NCBI RefSeq assembly: GCF_009765995.1
Contig: NZ_LMUI01000011.1
Coordinates: 1,011,800-1,075,799, forward strand
Direction of reading: 5' to 3'
Length of the DNA: 64,000 nt
Source: Methylocapsa sp. S129
GTDB lineage: Bacteria; Pseudomonadota; Alphaproteobacteria; Rhizobiales; Beijerinckiaceae
Position numbers and translations under genes: made by a program. Below the pieces are notes generated by a model that had not been told where the DNA came from, did not search any database, and saw only the letters and a program-made list of their open reading frames with translations. Of this stretch, positions 46,301 to 55,400 are shown piece after piece (the first letter of the stretch is position 1; each line of letters opens with the position of its first letter).

Positions 46301-48624
46301 ACCGCCGCTTCGCCTTGTCCAAGACCGTCGTCGAAATCCTTCTTGACGCCGATCAGCGTCGATTTGGCGCGGACCGGCAGCGTCACGACGCGCTCGACCG
46401 TGCGCCCGCCTGGCTCCGCCACATCGACGATGACCTTCGCCTCAAGCGGCTTGGCCGCCGCGCCCTCGGGCAATGCAGCCGAAACGTCGGCATGCCCCTT
46501 CGCGTCGGTCTGCAGCTTGTCGTTGAACTGGCTGCTGACCGCGGTGAATTCATCGTCGGTGAGGCCGCCTGCAAATCCCTTGTAGCCGGGGATTTCCGAG
46601 CCATCCACAGCCTGCAGCGAAACCTGTCCGGTGACGTCGAGGCCCGCGGCGGGCGCGCCGTAGAGGAATTTCGCATCGACACCGATCTCGACAGGCTCGC
46701 CCGCGGTCAGGATGTCCGAAGCCGGCTTCAGCTTCACGTCGAGACGTTCGGGAATGTAATCCTCGAGCATGAAGCCTGTTTCGCCGATGCTGGGGCCCTT
46801 GGGGTCGACATAGGCGACGACGCGCCAGGAGCCCGGTTGCGCCCCGGCAAGCAGTGGCAACGCTAGAGAACGTCCGCCAAGGCCCTGATCGGCGATCGTT
46901 GTCCGCTTATATTCGACACCGTCCGGGCGAAGCGCCACCAGCGTCAGCGGCAGGCCTGTCTTGGCCGCGCCCTTGGCGTCGCGCAATAAGGCGGTGACGT
47001 AGACGGTTTCTCCGGAGCGGTAGACGCCGCGCTCGGTGAACAGGAACGCATCGAGCGCCGCCGGAGCCTCGCGGCCGCTTACGCCACGATCGGTGAGATC
47101 GAAAGCGCTCTGGACGAGATTGAGGAAGCCGTAATCGCCGGCCGCCGTCGTTGCAACCAGCAAGCCCGGCGATACGCCGCCGGTTCCACGCGAGAGGCCC
47201 GGATCAAAATCAATCCGGCCGTCCGCGCCGGTGGATTTGGTCGCCAATATTTCATTGTTGCGGGCGACGAGCTTGACCTCGACGCCGGCCAGCGGCGCCG
47301 CCGTGGCGAGCGAATGCACGATCGCATGCACGCCGTCCTCGCCCGAAAGGGCGGTCAGGCCGAGGTCGGAGACAACCAGCCATTGCGTCGCCAGGGCGGC
47401 GTCGCCGCTGTCGTCCTCGCCTTCTGTCTTAGGGGTCGCCGCGTCGCCTTTCACGGGCTGGGCGGTGATGATGTAGACGCCGGCCTCAAGCTTGCCGACC
47501 GCTTCCAAAATGGGGAAGTCGGTGACGACATCCTTATTGAGATCGGAGGCGACATCCATCGAGCCGCTCCAGATCTTGACGCCATCGTTATTGGCAATCT
47601 CGCCGGCGCGGGAATTATTGATTCCTTTGAGGAAGTCGTCGCGCTGAACCGCCGCGAGCAGGTTGCGATCGCCGACGCGATAGACGTCGATCGCAATCTT
47701 GGCGGTGTTGACCGTGACAAGCGGCGCGCCCTGCTGACCCTGCCGCGGCAGGACGTAATTCTTGCCGGTGAAATGAACCTGGGGCGAGCGATCGCGGACG
47801 TAGATTTCGTAGTCGGCGTTCTTGAGCAAGGATTCGCCGACGGTGGAGGGAAGACCCTGCCGGACGACGATGGAATAGCGCTCGCCGTGCTTCAATCCTT
47901 CAACGCAAATTTGCTGTTCTTCCGAACTGATCGCTCCGTTGGCCGCGCCCGAGACGGCGACATAGGGCGCAAAGTCGGTTTTTCGCGCGAGCGGCTCGGA
48001 GAACTGGAAACAGACTCGCGGTGCGGCGGAATCATTATCGACTTTGTAATCGGTGATGCGAAATCCATATTTCTCGCGCATATCCTCGTAAGTCTTGCTG
48101 ATGTCGAGGTCGTCGCGCCGGTCGAGGCTGGCGCGATAGGCGTCGAGAGCGGGACGCCACATTTCGCGGCGCGCGAAAAGATTGCCGAGGAGGGCCAACG
48201 CCTCCGCCTGCGGCGCGGGCGCGGTCAGCCGTTCATAGGCGGCATAGGCGGCGGTTGCGCCGCGTTCGCGCAATTCATAACGTTCAGGCGCCTGCGCGTC
48301 GTCGGCTTTCACCGCAACCTTGGCCAGTTCCAGCCAATTGGCGGCGTCCTTGGGATTGCCCGCCACTGCGGCGGCGGCGAGCCGGCCGGCGAGTTTGTAA
48401 TCGGCGTTATCGGCCGCCGCCGCGGCTTCTTTGCGCAATTGCTCCGGGTTCTTGCCCTTGGTCAACGCGCCTTCGCCGGCCGTTTCCTTGCGCAGCGTCT
48501 CGGCGAGGCGCACGGCGTCGCTGACAAGAAAATCCCGGGCATAGGGCTTGGATTCCGCGGCATAGGCCGCTCCTCCGACGAACATAAACACGAGAGCCAA
48601 CAGAGTGCGGAGCGCGGCGTGCAT
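43363..48624 (-). CDS. Bacterial alpha-2-macroglobulin (YfhM-like, thioester type)
   Basis: A 1753-residue exported protease trap. The signal peptide is at MHAALRTLLALVFMFVGGAA (start ATG 48624). MG domains fill most of the length. The thioester motif CSEQ is intact (C1297, E1299, Q1300), so it can bind attacking proteases covalently. Without a lipobox at the N-terminus it appears soluble or peripherally held, unlike E. coli lipoprotein YfhM. Partner pbpC follows in the operon: trap and repair. Confidence 0.95.
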   Translation of the reverse strand: MHAALRTLLALVFMFVGGAAYAAESKPYARDFLVSDAVRLAETLRKETAGEGALTKGKNPEQLRKEAAAAADNADYKLAGRLAAAAVAGNPKDAANWLELAKVAVKADDAQAPERYELRERGATAAYAAYERLTAPAPQAEALALLGNLFARREMWRPALDAYRASLDRRDDLDISKTYEDMREKYGFRITDYKVDNDSAAPRVCFQFSEPLARKTDFAPYVAVSGAANGAISSEEQQICVEGLKHGERYSIVVRQGLPSTVGESLLKNADYEIYVRDRSPQVHFTGKNYVLPRQGQQGAPLVTVNTAKIAIDVYRVGDRNLLAAVQRDDFLKGINNSRAGEIANNDGVKIWSGSMDVASDLNKDVVTDFPILEAVGKLEAGVYIITAQPVKGDAATPKTEGEDDSGDAALATQWLVVSDLGLTALSGEDGVHAIVHSLATAAPLAGVEVKLVARNNEILATKSTGADGRIDFDPGLSRGTGGVSPGLLVATTAAGDYGFLNLVQSAFDLTDRGVSGREAPAALDAFLFTERGVYRSGETVYVTALLRDAKGAAKTGLPLTLVALRPDGVEYKRTTIADQGLGGRSLALPLLAGAQPGSWRVVAYVDPKGPSIGETGFMLEDYIPERLDVKLKPASDILTAGEPVEIGVDAKFLYGAPAAGLDVTGQVSLQAVDGSEIPGYKGFAGGLTDDEFTAVSSQFNDKLQTDAKGHADVSAALPEGAAAKPLEAKVIVDVAEPGGRTVERVVTLPVRAKSTLIGVKKDFDDGLGQGEAAVFEAIAVAPDGSRVARKGVEWSLYQIEENYQWYNSDGHWGYEPVKSSKRIAEGSVDIAADSAAKIIANVGWGKHRLDIKSADGDQTSITFDVGWSGSASADTPDNVVVTLDKANYQAGDEAKLRIASRFAGKATIAIVGDKIEQFIDVDLAEGDNVAPFKVGADWGAGAYAIALTHRPLDAKAKRMPGRALGLAWFGIDAATHKLDISLGAPDMARPRQTLTLPINLAGLAPGEEAAVSVAAVDIGILNITGFKTPDPKDYFFGQRKLSVEIRDLYGLLIDGMEGSAGAIHTGGDGNAGVEGNLPTQEPLALYSGVVRVDANGEAKVSFDLPAFNGSVRIMAVAWSKTKVGSAEAEVIVRDPVVVAGTLPRFLSLGDHSQMHVDIDNVEGEAGDYKLDLDIHGPLVAQADAMSKTVKLDAHQRTSVTIPVTAAGIGTASLDLRLTGPKLDVTQHFALGVTAGAPDLYRRAVHPLAAGASETISSDLLADFIPGTGSISISASPFGGLDAPALLQALERYPYGCSEQTVSRAMPLLYANRLASIEHLAIDPDLDGRIKQSIDRVMDRQDSNGAFGLWKAGSDDDDLWLDAFVSDFLTRARERSFAVPQKGFDQALDRLRNEVVNAADPGDGAGEPLAYALYVLARNGRPVVSDLRYLADTKLSVFKTPLAEAQIAAALAMLGDRARAGKIFTAALETLRGEHDNGYSRPDYGSRLRDGAGVLALLAEANLAQGEVSGDAIGEASRIVEQARNERNYTSTQENNWMVLAAEAIAEHSSANLFTVDGQPQKGAVYRKWSGFGLNGALATIVNTGAASAVIATTTSGNPIVPEPAAAQGYEIERGFYKLDGTKFDAKSVTQNDRFVIVLKVTEAEAKYARLLLVDRLPAGLEIDNPNLVDGGAIDAFSWLKKDVDPDHTEYRDDRFVAAFNREENQSAFFNVAYVVRAVAPGKYVYPPTTVEDMYRPERFGRNAFSTIEVIAK

Positions 48625-48965
48625 GGTTCGACCTATGTCTGAGGCGCGAGGAAGCGCCGATGGGTCATAAAACGCGGCTGACAAGTCAGGTATGTGACTT
48701 TACGGGATGGCGGCGGCTACCATAACGGTCGCGTCCGGCCATTCAACCGGTGCGAGCCCAGGAAATCCGATTTTCCGAAGGAGAATAGGTCCGGTCGTCG
48801 CTATTTGTCGATTGGGCGGACTATGATGCGGTAAGTTTGACGATCGTGGCGATTCTTGCAACGCCGGGATGGAAGTCCTTCCCGGCGTCGTAGGGAAGGC
48901 GGCTTGCTTTTGCGACGCGTTCGATCGAAGCCTGCAACGAAAAGAATTTAAAGGGGAGGGGACAG
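48625..48965. other. Divergent promoter region A2M / MFS
   Basis: 341 bp without a gene. It contains the A2M promoter side, a hairpin at 48861-48888, and an AAAGGGGAGGGG ribosome site at the MFS start. Confidence 0.5.
48861..48888 (+). promoter_or_regulatory. Leader hairpin upstream of MFS gene
   Basis: A perfect 9-bp stem, ACGCCGGGA at 48861-48869 with TCCCGGCGT at 48880-48888, loop 10 bases. It lies 78 bp upstream of the MFS ATG and could be a regulatory leader fold or the end of another transcript. Confidence 0.45.
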
Positions 48966-50351
48966 ATGGAGACCGCATCCGCGACCAGGGAGGGCCTTGG
49001 CGATATTGGCGCTCGCCTCGATCAATTGTCCGCCTCTCGCGCGATCTGGACCCGCGTCGTTCTGCTGTCGCTCGGCGGCTGCTTTGAATATTACGACCTA
49101 TTTCTGACCGGCTATGTCGCGCCCGGTCTCGTTCGCAGCGGCGTGTTGACGCCGACAACCCCCGGCCTGTTCGGCACGAGCGGCGTCGCCAGCTTCGTCG
49201 CCGCGCTGTTTGCCGGATTGTTCGTCGGCACGGCTTTGTTCGGCTTCGTCGCCGATCGCTTCGGACGCAAGACGATTTTCACCTATTCGCTGATCTGGTA
49301 CGCCGTGGCGAGCGTCGTCATGGCGTTCCAGACCGACGCCTTCGGCCTCAATCTGTGGCGGTTCATCGCGGGCGTCGGCATCGGCGTCGAGCTCGTCACG
49401 ATCGACGCCTATATCGCGGAACTCGTGCCGGCGGCGTTGCGGGGGCGCGCGTTCGCCTATAATTCGGCGATCCAGTTCGTCGCGGTTCCGGTGGTTGCGT
49501 TTCTGGCCTGGCTGCTGGTGCCCAACGCGCCGTTGGGCATGGACGGATGGCGTTGGGTCGTGCTGATCGGCTCTTTGGGGGCGGTGTTCGTCTGGTGGAT
49601 CCGTCGGGGCGTGCCCGAGAGCCCGCGCTGGCTCGCCCAGCATGGGCGGCTAGAGGAAGCTGATCGGGCGCTGTCGGCGCTCGAGGGCGCCAAGCCCAGC
49701 ATCGCGCTGCCGACCGCGCCCGCTGGCGAAACGAATCCGCAGCCAGGACGCTTCGGCGAAATCTGGCGGAGCCCCTATCTCGCGCGGACCGTAATGCTGA
49801 TCATCTTCAATATTTTTCAGACCGTTGGATTCTACGGCTTTTCCAATTGGGTGCCAACCTTGCTGATTGAACAGGGGATATCCATCACCAAGAGCCTGCA
49901 ATATACGTTCATCATCGCCATCGCCGCGCCCTTCGGCCCCTTGATCGCGTCCGCCCTTGGCGACAAGGTTGAGCGCAAATGGCTGATCGTTGTGGCCGCA
50001 TTCGCGATCGCCGTCTTCGGAATCATATTCGGCCAGACGACGGCCGCGGTTCCGTTGATCGCGCTTGGCGTTTTGCTGACCCTGTCGAATAATATCCTGT
50101 CCTTCGCTTTCCATGGCTATCAGGCCGAACTTTACCCCACGCGAATCCGGGCCATGGCCGTTGGATTCGTCTATTCCTGGAGCCGGTTGTCGGTCGTTTT
50201 CAGCGCCTTTCTGATCGCCGACACGCTTCATTGGTTCGGCGTCGCCGGGGTTTTCACGTTGATTGCCGGCAGTATGGGAATCGTGATGGTTTCGATCGGG
50301 GCGCTGGGGCCGCGCACCAGCAACCTTTCCCTTGATGCGATCTCGAAATAG
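48966..50351 (+). CDS. MFS transporter (sugar porter / metabolite:H+ symporter type)
   Basis: A 461-residue carrier with twelve hydrophobic helices. It has FGFVADRFGRKTIF (GxxxDRxGRK loop between helices 2-3), the RFIAGVGIGVELVTIDAYIAE signature on helix 4-5 (split by family spacing), and PESPRWLAQHGRLEEAD after helix 6. Substrate may be an organic acid or sugar. A strong ribosome site precedes ATG 48966. Confidence 0.9.
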   Translation: METASATREGLGDIGARLDQLSASRAIWTRVVLLSLGGCFEYYDLFLTGYVAPGLVRSGVLTPTTPGLFGTSGVASFVAALFAGLFVGTALFGFVADRFGRKTIFTYSLIWYAVASVVMAFQTDAFGLNLWRFIAGVGIGVELVTIDAYIAELVPAALRGRAFAYNSAIQFVAVPVVAFLAWLLVPNAPLGMDGWRWVVLIGSLGAVFVWWIRRGVPESPRWLAQHGRLEEADRALSALEGAKPSIALPTAPAGETNPQPGRFGEIWRSPYLARTVMLIIFNIFQTVGFYGFSNWVPTLLIEQGISITKSLQYTFIIAIAAPFGPLIASALGDKVERKWLIVVAAFAIAVFGIIFGQTTAAVPLIALGVLLTLSNNILSFAFHGYQAELYPTRIRAMAVGFVYSWSRLSVVFSAFLIADTLHWFGVAGVFTLIAGSMGIVMVSIGALGPRTSNLSLDAISK

Positions 50352-50406
50352 AACAGGGCGTCTCGATGGCCTGCCTGGACGCTTTTGAACATCTGAGGAG
50401 AGCTTG

Positions 50407-51852
50407 ATGCAAAAAATGGCGCGGCGGGCGATATGTGGTTTGGCTTTGGCCCTCGCTTTGGCGGCGCCCGCGCAATTGCGCGCGCAGATTGCGCCGTCGG
50501 CGTCGCCGAGCGCCGATCCTGTCTACGACGGGCAGAAAGCGGCGTTCGAAGCGCTCTCCGAAGCGGATCGGCGGGCCATTCAGGATTCGCTGATCTGGAG
50601 CGGGCAATATCTGGGCGTCGTTGACGGCGTCTTCGGCAAGCGGACCCGCGATGCGATCGTCGCCTACCAGACCAGCATTAAGGCGCAGGCCAATGGGCTC
50701 GTCGATTCCGCGCAATTGGCTGTGATGACGGGCGCCGCGCAAAAGGCCCGCGCCGCCGTACGCTTTCAAATATTCACGGACGAAAAAACCGGCGTCAAGA
50801 TCGGAGCGCCGCTAAAAATCCTCGACAAGCGCGTTGCGGGCGATGCGGGCTACGCGCGGCTGATGAAGACCGACGGCTCGATCACGCTCGATCTTTCAAG
50901 CGCCGCCGGCGGCGATGCCAAACTCGGCCTGCTGTTTGCCGCGCTGACCGCCGATGCGCCGGGGAGAAAAATTACGCTCAAGATCAGCCGTCCCGATTTC
51001 TTCGTCGTTTCGGGCGAAGAGGCCGGCCGAAAATTCTACGAGCGCATGGCCAAGGCGCCGGCGAATTGGCCGGATCCGACGATGATCCGCGGGTTCCGGC
51101 TCGCCTATCCCGCGGCGCAATCGGCCGATCTCGACAAGATCGGCGTGGCGATCGCCGATTCGTTCGAGCCCTTCCCGGCCGCGGCCTCATCTCCCGCGGC
51201 GGGACCTGTGGCCGCGTCAGAGCCGACGCCTGTTCCCGCGCCGCCGCCCGCGCCCGCCCGCCCGGTTTTTGCGGCGACCGGCTTTCTCGTCGCGCCGGGC
51301 CAGGCGCTCAGCGCCATCGGGGCGGCCGACTGCCCCAATCCGACGATCGATGGAAAGCCGGCAAAATTCGTTCGCGACGACCGGGAGCTGGGCCTCAGCC
51401 TCCTGTCGGTCGATTCGGTCGCCGGCGCCTCCGTCAACGCGCCGAGTTTTGGGGCTTTCGGCCCCGATCTGGTGGCGATCAGCTATGCCGCCGATGAGCC
51501 CAGTGGCCGCATCGTGCTCAATGTGACATCGGCTTCGCCGCTCGCGCTGGGCCAGGGCGAGACGCGTCCTTCCCTGCTCGCATCCTTGTCGAAGAACGCC
51601 AGGGGCGCCCCTGTTTTTGATCGCATGGGCAGCCTTGTCGCAATGATCGCCCAATCGACCGGCGAGCCCAAGCTGGTGGCGGGGGTCACGCCCATCGCGC
51701 CGCATGGGGCGATCGGCGCGGACCAGATCCAGAGGTTTCTGTCGCTGACGCCTGACGCCTCCGCCAAGGCGGCGGCTGCCGCGCCGCTTGGCGCCGGGCA
51801 GGTCGCGGCGGCCGAGCGCGCCTTTGTCGTTGCGATTTCCTGTCGTCGATGA
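50407..51852 (+). CDS. Exported protein, peptidoglycan-binding domain + degenerate trypsin-like domain
   Basis: A 481-residue exported protein. A signal peptide (ICGLALALALAAP) precedes a PG_binding_1 domain (YLGVVDGVFGKRTRDAIVAY). A central domain, a Pro/Ala linker (PTPVPAPPPAPARP), then a trypsin-like barrel (FAATGFLVAPGQALSAIGAA) in which I cannot find a Ser-protease GDSGGP; the corresponding region is SKNARGAPVFD. The catalytic triad seems lost. ATG 50407 follows GAGGAGAGC. It overlaps murI by 4 bp, so both may be envelope-linked. Confidence 0.8.
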   Translation: MQKMARRAICGLALALALAAPAQLRAQIAPSASPSADPVYDGQKAAFEALSEADRRAIQDSLIWSGQYLGVVDGVFGKRTRDAIVAYQTSIKAQANGLVDSAQLAVMTGAAQKARAAVRFQIFTDEKTGVKIGAPLKILDKRVAGDAGYARLMKTDGSITLDLSSAAGGDAKLGLLFAALTADAPGRKITLKISRPDFFVVSGEEAGRKFYERMAKAPANWPDPTMIRGFRLAYPAAQSADLDKIGVAIADSFEPFPAAASSPAAGPVAASEPTPVPAPPPAPARPVFAATGFLVAPGQALSAIGAADCPNPTIDGKPAKFVRDDRELGLSLLSVDSVAGASVNAPSFGAFGPDLVAISYAADEPSGRIVLNVTSASPLALGQGETRPSLLASLSKNARGAPVFDRMGSLVAMIAQSTGEPKLVAGVTPIAPHGAIGADQIQRFLSLTPDASAKAAAAAPLGAGQVAAAERAFVVAISCRR

Positions 51853-52694
51853 ACAGGGTTGGCTTGCGCGGTCCGCGCGTTCTTGTCTTCGATTCGGGCC
51901 TCGGCGGCCTGACGGTCTTGACAGAGGTCGCCAAGGCGCGGCCGGACGCTTCCCTCGTCTATGCCGCCGATGACGCAGCTTTTCCCTATGGGGCGCTTGG
52001 CGAGTCGGAACTTGTCGCCCGCGTCGCCTCGGTGATGGACAGTCTCGTCGCCCTGCACACGCCCGATCTCGTGGTTATCGCTTGCGGCACCGCCTCGACC
52101 CTCGTCCTGGGACCGCTGCGCGCGCGTTATCCCGCGCTTCCGTTCGTTGGCACCGTGCCGGCGATCAAGCCCGCGGCGGCCATCTCGAAGTCTCGGCTGG
52201 TAAGCGTGCTGGCGACGACCGGCACGGTGGCGCGCGACTACACGCAGGCCCTTGTGCGCGAACATGCCGGCGATTGCGAGGTCGCGCTTGTCGGCTCAAA
52301 GCATCTGGCGCGTATCGCTGAGGATGGCATGAAGGGACTGGCGGTCGATGACGCGGAGATCGCGCGCGAGATCGCCCCGTGTTTCGTTGAAAGCGGCGGG
52401 CGGCGCACCGATGTCGTCGCGCTGGCTTGCACGCATTATCCCTTGCTGCGGGCTCAGTTCGAGCGTCTCGCGCCGTGGCCGGTGGACTATGTCGATCCGG
52501 CCCCGGCGATCGCGCGACGGGTCGACGCGCTGCTGGGGCCCGCCGCCGGGGCGCCATTTCCGCACGGGGCCAGCGCGCCAGCCATTTTCACAAGCGGCGC
52601 CGCGCCCGGGGACGCCCTGCGGGAAGCCTTGCTGAAATTCGGTTTGGTCGCGGCGCCGACCGATGCGGCGGCGTTTGAATTCAGCCGGACTTGA
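51849..52694 (+). CDS. murI: Glutamate racemase
   Basis: A 281-residue racemase that supplies D-glutamate for peptidoglycan. The two catalytic Cys lie in ACGTAST (C79) and ACTHYPLL (C194); DSGLGGLTVL (D15, S16) binds substrate. It overlaps the upstream exported-protein gene by ATGA and is therefore translationally coupled to it. Confidence 0.95.
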   Translation: MNRVGLRGPRVLVFDSGLGGLTVLTEVAKARPDASLVYAADDAAFPYGALGESELVARVASVMDSLVALHTPDLVVIACGTASTLVLGPLRARYPALPFVGTVPAIKPAAAISKSRLVSVLATTGTVARDYTQALVREHAGDCEVALVGSKHLARIAEDGMKGLAVDDAEIAREIAPCFVESGGRRTDVVALACTHYPLLRAQFERLAPWPVDYVDPAPAIARRVDALLGPAAGAPFPHGASAPAIFTSGAAPGDALREALLKFGLVAAPTDAAAFEFSRT

Positions 52695-52742
52695 CGAAAC
52701 GGCCCCCAGCCGCGTTGTGTCGGATCAAACGAGGATCATTTC

Positions 52743-55400
52743 ATGCGCACCAGCACAGGCCAGCCGATTCGCCTCGCGGACTATCGGCCCCCCGATTATC
52801 TGATCGACGCCGTCGAACTCGATGTCTCGCTGCATCGTCACGCGACGCGCGTCGTCTCGACTTTGGCGATCCGGCCCAATCCCGCGGGCCGGGCAGGGGC
52901 CGCGCTGGCGCTTGACGGCGACGAACTTCAGCTTGTGAGCATCGAACTCGACGGCAACCCGCTCGACCCCGCCGCCTTCGCCGCCTCGCCCGAAAAACTG
53001 GTTCTCGCCAACCCGCCGCAAATACCATTCACGCTGCGCATCGAGACGCAGCTCGATCCGGCCGGCAACACTAAGCTGATGGGACTCTATCGTTCGGGTT
53101 CGGCCTATTGCACGCAATGCGAAGCCGAGGGCTTTCGGCGCATCACTTATTTTCTCGACCGGCCCGACGTTCTCTCGACCTATGTGACGCGGCTTGAGGC
53201 GGATAAAGCCGAGGCGCCCGTTCTTCTCGCCAATGGCAATCTCGAGGCGCATGGCGATCTCGAGGGAACCTCCCGTCATTTTGCGGTCTGGCGCGATCCG
53301 CATAAGAAGCCGAGCTATCTCTTCGCGCTGGTGGCGGGCGATCTTGCCCATATCGCCGATCGTTTCGTCACCGCATCGGGCCGCAAGGTTGATCTGGGCA
53401 TCTATGTCGAGCATGGCCGGCAGGACCGCGCCGCCTATGCGATGGATTCGCTCAAGCGTTCGATGCGCTGGGACGAGCAGGAATACGGGCGCGAATATGA
53501 TCTCGATGTTTTCAACATCGTCGCCGTCTCCGATTTCAATATGGGCGCGATGGAGAACAAGGGCCTCAACGTCTTCAACGACAAATATGTCCTGGCTCTG
53601 CCGGAAACCGCGACCGACGAGGATTATGCCGGCATCGAGGCCGTCATCGCCCATGAATATTTCCACAACTGGACCGGCAACCGCATCACTTGCCGCGACT
53701 GGTTCCAGCTCTGCCTGAAGGAAGGGTTGACGGTTTTCCGCGATCAGGATTTCTCGGCGCACGAACGCTCGGCGCCGGTCAAGCGCATCGCCGATGTGCG
53801 CGGGCTGCGCGCGGCGCAATTTCCCGAGGACGCCGGCCCGCTCGCCCATAATGTGCGGCCGGAAATCTATCACGAGATCAATAATTTCTACACGGCGACG
53901 GTCTATCAGAAGGGCGCCGAAGTCATCCGCATGCTCAAGCTTCTGATCGGCGCGCCGGCCTTCCGCGCCGGCATGGACCTCTATTTCGAGCGATACGACG
54001 GCACGGCGGCGACGATCGAAGATTTCCTTGGCTGTTTCGCTGAGACGTCGGGACGCGATCTCACCGATTTCAAGCGCTGGTACAGTCAGGCGGGAACGCC
54101 GTTGCTGACTTTCCGCAGCGCCTATGACGAGGCCGCGCGCAGCCTGACCCTCGACATGGCGCAGGCGACCGCGCCGACGCGCGACCAGGCGGTGAAGCTG
54201 CCTTTGACGATCCCGATCGCGCTTGGCATGATCGACGCGGCGGGCGGCGAGATCGCTCTCGCCTCGGCCGACGCCAACCCAAGCGAATTGGCCAGCGGCG
54301 TCCTGGAACTGACCACCGCCTCGCGGCGCGTGACCTTCACCGGCGTCGCCAGCCGTCCGACCCTCTCCTTGCTGCGCGGGTTTTCGGCGCCGGCGCGCGT
54401 CGACGACGATCTGACCGAGGCCGATCTCTTGATCCTGTCGCGCCACGATCGCGACAGCTTCAATCGCTGGCAGGCCATGCAGAGTCTCGCGACGCGCCTG
54501 CTGCTGCGCGCCGCCGGGGCGATCCGGGCGGGGCAGGCGCCCAAGATCGACGCCGATTTTGTCGAGGCTTACGGCGCCATCCTTGGCGAAGCTCAGGCGG
54601 GCCGCATCGACGCGGCTTTCGCGGCGCAGGCCTTGAGCCTGCCCAGCGAAGGCGACATTGCGCGCGAGATGGAGCGCAATGTCGATCCCGATGCGATTTT
54701 CGTCGCGCGCGATTCCCTGCGCGGCGCGCTTGGCCGCGCCCATGCGCCCGCTTTGGCGCGCCTGCACGATAGTTTTGGCGGCGCGGCGCATTTCAGTCCG
54801 GACGCCGCGAGCGCCGGGCGCCGCGCCCTGCGCAATGCCGCGCTTCTCATGCTCGCCGCCGGCAAGGCGGAGGAGGGCGCGCAGCGCGCCCAGCGTCAAC
54901 TGGCGGGCGCCAACAATATGACCGAGCGCTTCGCCGCTCTCGCCGCGCTATGCCTGACGCCGGGCGCCGCGCGCGAACATGCGCTCGAGGCCTTCGCCCG
55001 CGCGCATGCGGCCGATCCGCTGATCCTCGACAAATGGTTCATCCTGCAGGCGCAAATTCCCGAGAAGGAGACGCTGGCGCGCGTGCGCGCGCTGATGAGC
55101 CACCACGCTTTCTCGATGAGCAATCCCAATCGCGTGCGCGCCTTGATCGGCGGCTTCAGCGCCAACCAGACGCAGTTCAACCGGGCCGACGGCGCGGGTT
55201 ACGCTCTGCTGGCCGAAATCGTGCTGACGCTCGATCCGACCAATCCGCAAGTCGCCGCTCGGCTGCTGTCCGGACTGCGCTCCTGGCGCTCTCTCGAGCC
55301 CCAGCGTCAGTCAAAGGCGCAGGAGGCGCTCGCCGGGATTGCCGGCAAGACCCAGCTTTCCGCCGATGTGCGCGACATCGTCACGCGCTGTCTGAGCTGA
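52743..55400 (+). CDS. pepN: Aminopeptidase N
   Basis: An 885-residue M1 zinc aminopeptidase. GAMENKGLNVF binds the substrate N-terminus; the zinc site is H304-E305-YF-H308 plus E327, with the same spacing as in E. coli PepN. Four-domain length is normal. It ends in a 20-bp overlap with the convergent DUF1003 gene. Located 48 bp after murI. Confidence 0.96.
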   Translation: MRTSTGQPIRLADYRPPDYLIDAVELDVSLHRHATRVVSTLAIRPNPAGRAGAALALDGDELQLVSIELDGNPLDPAAFAASPEKLVLANPPQIPFTLRIETQLDPAGNTKLMGLYRSGSAYCTQCEAEGFRRITYFLDRPDVLSTYVTRLEADKAEAPVLLANGNLEAHGDLEGTSRHFAVWRDPHKKPSYLFALVAGDLAHIADRFVTASGRKVDLGIYVEHGRQDRAAYAMDSLKRSMRWDEQEYGREYDLDVFNIVAVSDFNMGAMENKGLNVFNDKYVLALPETATDEDYAGIEAVIAHEYFHNWTGNRITCRDWFQLCLKEGLTVFRDQDFSAHERSAPVKRIADVRGLRAAQFPEDAGPLAHNVRPEIYHEINNFYTATVYQKGAEVIRMLKLLIGAPAFRAGMDLYFERYDGTAATIEDFLGCFAETSGRDLTDFKRWYSQAGTPLLTFRSAYDEAARSLTLDMAQATAPTRDQAVKLPLTIPIALGMIDAAGGEIALASADANPSELASGVLELTTASRRVTFTGVASRPTLSLLRGFSAPARVDDDLTEADLLILSRHDRDSFNRWQAMQSLATRLLLRAAGAIRAGQAPKIDADFVEAYGAILGEAQAGRIDAAFAAQALSLPSEGDIAREMERNVDPDAIFVARDSLRGALGRAHAPALARLHDSFGGAAHFSPDAASAGRRALRNAALLMLAAGKAEEGAQRAQRQLAGANNMTERFAALAALCLTPGAAREHALEAFARAHAADPLILDKWFILQAQIPEKETLARVRALMSHHAFSMSNPNRVRALIGGFSANQTQFNRADGAGYALLAEIVLTLDPTNPQVAARLLSGLRSWRSLEPQRQSKAQEALAGIAGKTQLSADVRDIVTRCLS

